From the NCBI GenBank assembly GCA_938011315.1, contig CALLUG010000018.1:1-64000 (forward strand): a stretch of DNA of 64,000 nucleotides, in the 5' to 3' direction. The notes under the pieces are model-generated. The model was not told the origin of the DNA. It saw only the letters and a program-made list of their open reading frames with translations, and did no database searches. Positions 62,821 to 64,000 of this stretch are shown here, piece by piece. The position numbers were made by a program, and so were the translations under genes. How positions within the stretch are numbered: the stretch's first letter is position 1; every line of letters starts with the position of its first letter. The DNA is from an uncultured Flavobacteriaceae bacterium. GTDB taxonomy: Bacteria; Bacteroidota; Bacteroidia; Flavobacteriales; Flavobacteriaceae.

Positions 62821-62969
62821 GTGTTTTGTATTTTAATCTTAATGATGCTAAGTTATGATTACTTTTTGATATATGTTATCAATATGTTTTTAAAAAGTTG
62901 CAACAAATTAAATTTATAACATCTAATATTGTAATAACAGTTTTACTAAAAATTGTATTGATTTTAATA

Positions 62970-63007
62970 AAAAAGTCGCCTCGAAACTAAATTTCAAGAC
63001 GACTTTA
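62970..63007 (-). terminator. Terminator of the OmpA-like gene
   Basis: AAAGTCG (62972-62978) pairs with CGACTTT (63000-63006), with an inner GAAA/TTTC stem, and a run of T on the minus strand. It lies 18 nt after the OmpA-family stop codon. The remaining gap to 62821 holds nothing. Confidence 0.8.
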
Positions 63008-63024
63008 TGGTGTATAAGCTTAAA

Positions 63025-63888
63025 TTAATTTCCGCCTCCTGCTGCTAGATTTTTCATTTCTGTTTCTATCATTTCATAAAATTCATCAATTTTAGGAAGT
63101 ACAACAACTCGTGTACGTCTATTTTTGGCTCTATTCTCTGCAGTATCGTTATCTACCAACGGAATAAAAGAGCTACGCCCTGCTGCAATTAATTGTTTTG
63201 GATTTACGCCTAGTTCTTGAAGAACACGAATAATAGAGGTAGAGCGCTTAACGCTTAAATCCCAGTTGTCTAATAAAACATCTCTTTTGTAAGGTTGACT
63301 ATCTGTGTGTCCTTCTATCATGGCTTCAAAGCTTGGTTTGCTGCTTATAACTTTTGCAACTTTTGCTAATACCTCTTTAGCTTTTGTTGTTACATTATAG
63401 CTTCCGCTTTTGAATAGTAATTTGTCGGCAATAGATATAAATACAACGCCTTTTTCAACATTTACTTCAATATCTGGATCGTTAATGCCAACCTCACGTT
63501 TTAAACTTGTAACTAAGGCAAGCGTAACGCTATCTTTTCTGGAAATTGCATCTTGTAAGCGTGTAATTTTTAAGTCTCGTTCTTTAAGGCTTTCTAATGA
63601 TTTTTCGAGATTAGTAGCTCCTTTTGAGGTTAACTCGGTAAGGTCTTGAGAGCTTTTTATTAAAGCTTCATTACTTCTACGCAAATCTCCCAATTGGTCT
63701 TTCATGGATTCTACACGAGCGTTAGATGCCGCAGCTTCAGACAAGCAGTTATTAAGCTTAACTGTTGCAGTGTTTAATAAGTCTTGTGTTTCTTTTTGCT
63801 TAGCTTGTAAGGCTATGAATTCTTTTTTGGAAGCACACGAGCTAACGAGCATTAATCCTAATAGGGCAACGAATACATTTTTTTTCAT
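63025..63888 (-). CDS. OmpA family lipoprotein with coiled coil
   Basis: A 287-residue lipoprotein: signal with lipobox LVSSC (Cys 18), a coiled-coil region at about 22-120 (heptad-like, ALQAKQKETQDLLNTATVKL; LEKSLESLKERDLKITRLQD), and an OmpA peptidoglycan-binding domain at about 145-275 (LLFKSGSYNVTTKAKEVL; EGHTDSQPYKR; NWDLSVKRSTSIIRVLQELG; NRRTRVVVLP). It should tie the outer membrane to peptidoglycan. Confidence 0.92.
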   Translation of the reverse strand: MKKNVFVALLGLMLVSSCASKKEFIALQAKQKETQDLLNTATVKLNNCLSEAAASNARVESMKDQLGDLRRSNEALIKSSQDLTELTSKGATNLEKSLESLKERDLKITRLQDAISRKDSVTLALVTSLKREVGINDPDIEVNVEKGVVFISIADKLLFKSGSYNVTTKAKEVLAKVAKVISSKPSFEAMIEGHTDSQPYKRDVLLDNWDLSVKRSTSIIRVLQELGVNPKQLIAAGRSSFIPLVDNDTAENRAKNRRTRVVVLPKIDEFYEMIETEMKNLAAGGGN

Positions 63889-63920
63889 GATTTGAGAATT
63901 GTTTTGTCTTTATAAGACTT

Positions 63921-63928
63921 CAAAAATA
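63921..63928 (-). promoter_or_regulatory. Promoter -7 element of the OmpA-like gene
   Basis: Reads TATTTTTG on the minus strand, a perfect TAnnTTTG, 32 nt before the ATG at 63888. The last 70 bases of the window hold nothing else. Confidence 0.5.
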
Positions 63929-64000
63929 TATAAAAAATGAAATATGACATTTCTATTAACAAAATTTTACTATTATTTTATAAATTTTTAAAGACCTTTT

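Noticed and set aside
1-64000. CRISPR array, insertion sequence, prophage or toxin-antitoxin locus
   Set aside because: No regularly spaced repeats, transposase, integrase, phage structural gene or recognisable toxin-antitoxin pair was found on either strand.

Overview
The window is a piece of a Flavobacteriaceae (phylum Bacteroidota) chromosome. Evidence: AT-rich DNA, very few Shine-Dalgarno sites, many promoter -7 elements of the Bacteroidota type TAnnTTTG, and families typical of the class (DUF6452/DUF6048 pair, TIGR02757, LETM1-related protein, bacillithiol deacetylase BshB1, OAT with a Cys-rich insert, NVEALA-like peptides with 6-bladed beta-propeller lipoproteins). I cannot name genus or species. 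Most of the window is ordinary core genome, densely packed in short operons on both strands. No prophage, insertion sequence, CRISPR array or rRNA operon was seen.

Layout. 1-1909: tail of an unknown gene, then a small secreted Cys-rich peptide gene, a 16-bp hairpin, and a beta-propeller lipoprotein. 2105-9426: HD-7TM phosphodiesterase, thiolase plus NlpC/P60 peptidase, ornithine aminotransferase, MscS-helix protein. 9499-13455: rlmD with two small envelope proteins, a DUF6503 lipoprotein, smpB. 13659-23808: gcvT-glsA-reductase operon, pepP-nnr operon, CarboxypepD_reg protein, DEAD-box helicase, trxB. 24011-28626: orphan possible OGG-fold gene, tiny lipoprotein, padR-pspC operon, redoxin-TIGR02757 operon. 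28763-30919: cobalamin riboswitch and BtuB-like receptor. 31108-37915: divergent TruA paralogue, DUF2461, PAP2 phosphatase, pheT, tag, thioredoxin-like gene. 37916-38515: a 600-base gap with a promoter-like site, hairpins and a repeat. 38516-51513: ruvC-hemW and downstream genes, USP-SulP pair, metallo-hydrolase, S8 and M1 peptidases, canonical truA, ABC exporter. 51548-54975: the most unusual block, with a decayed copy of a peptide/propeller pair, a DUF4221-type lipoprotein in reverse orientation, decayed fragments, and an intact peptide-hairpin-propeller unit. 55067-63888: serine hydrolase, tRNA-His, bshB1 with a trans-sulfuration enzyme, pseudouridine synthase, LETM1-related protein, YceI, alpha/beta-hydrolase-OsmC fusion, OmpA lipoprotein.

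The best candidate for an undescribed system is the repeated unit 'small secreted Cys-containing peptide - RNA hairpin - 6-bladed beta-propeller lipoprotein'. It occurs intact twice and once as a relic whose hairpin still pairs. A second theme is start-site biology: four genes (rlmD, smpB, a cyclase with a GTG start, a DUF1456 gene) have a perfect TAnnTTTG only 4-6 nt before the start codon, predicting leaderless mRNAs, and hemW has no ATG, GTG or TTG before its radical-SAM cysteines.

Family names rest on motifs recognised by eye. No database search, fold prediction or expression data was available.
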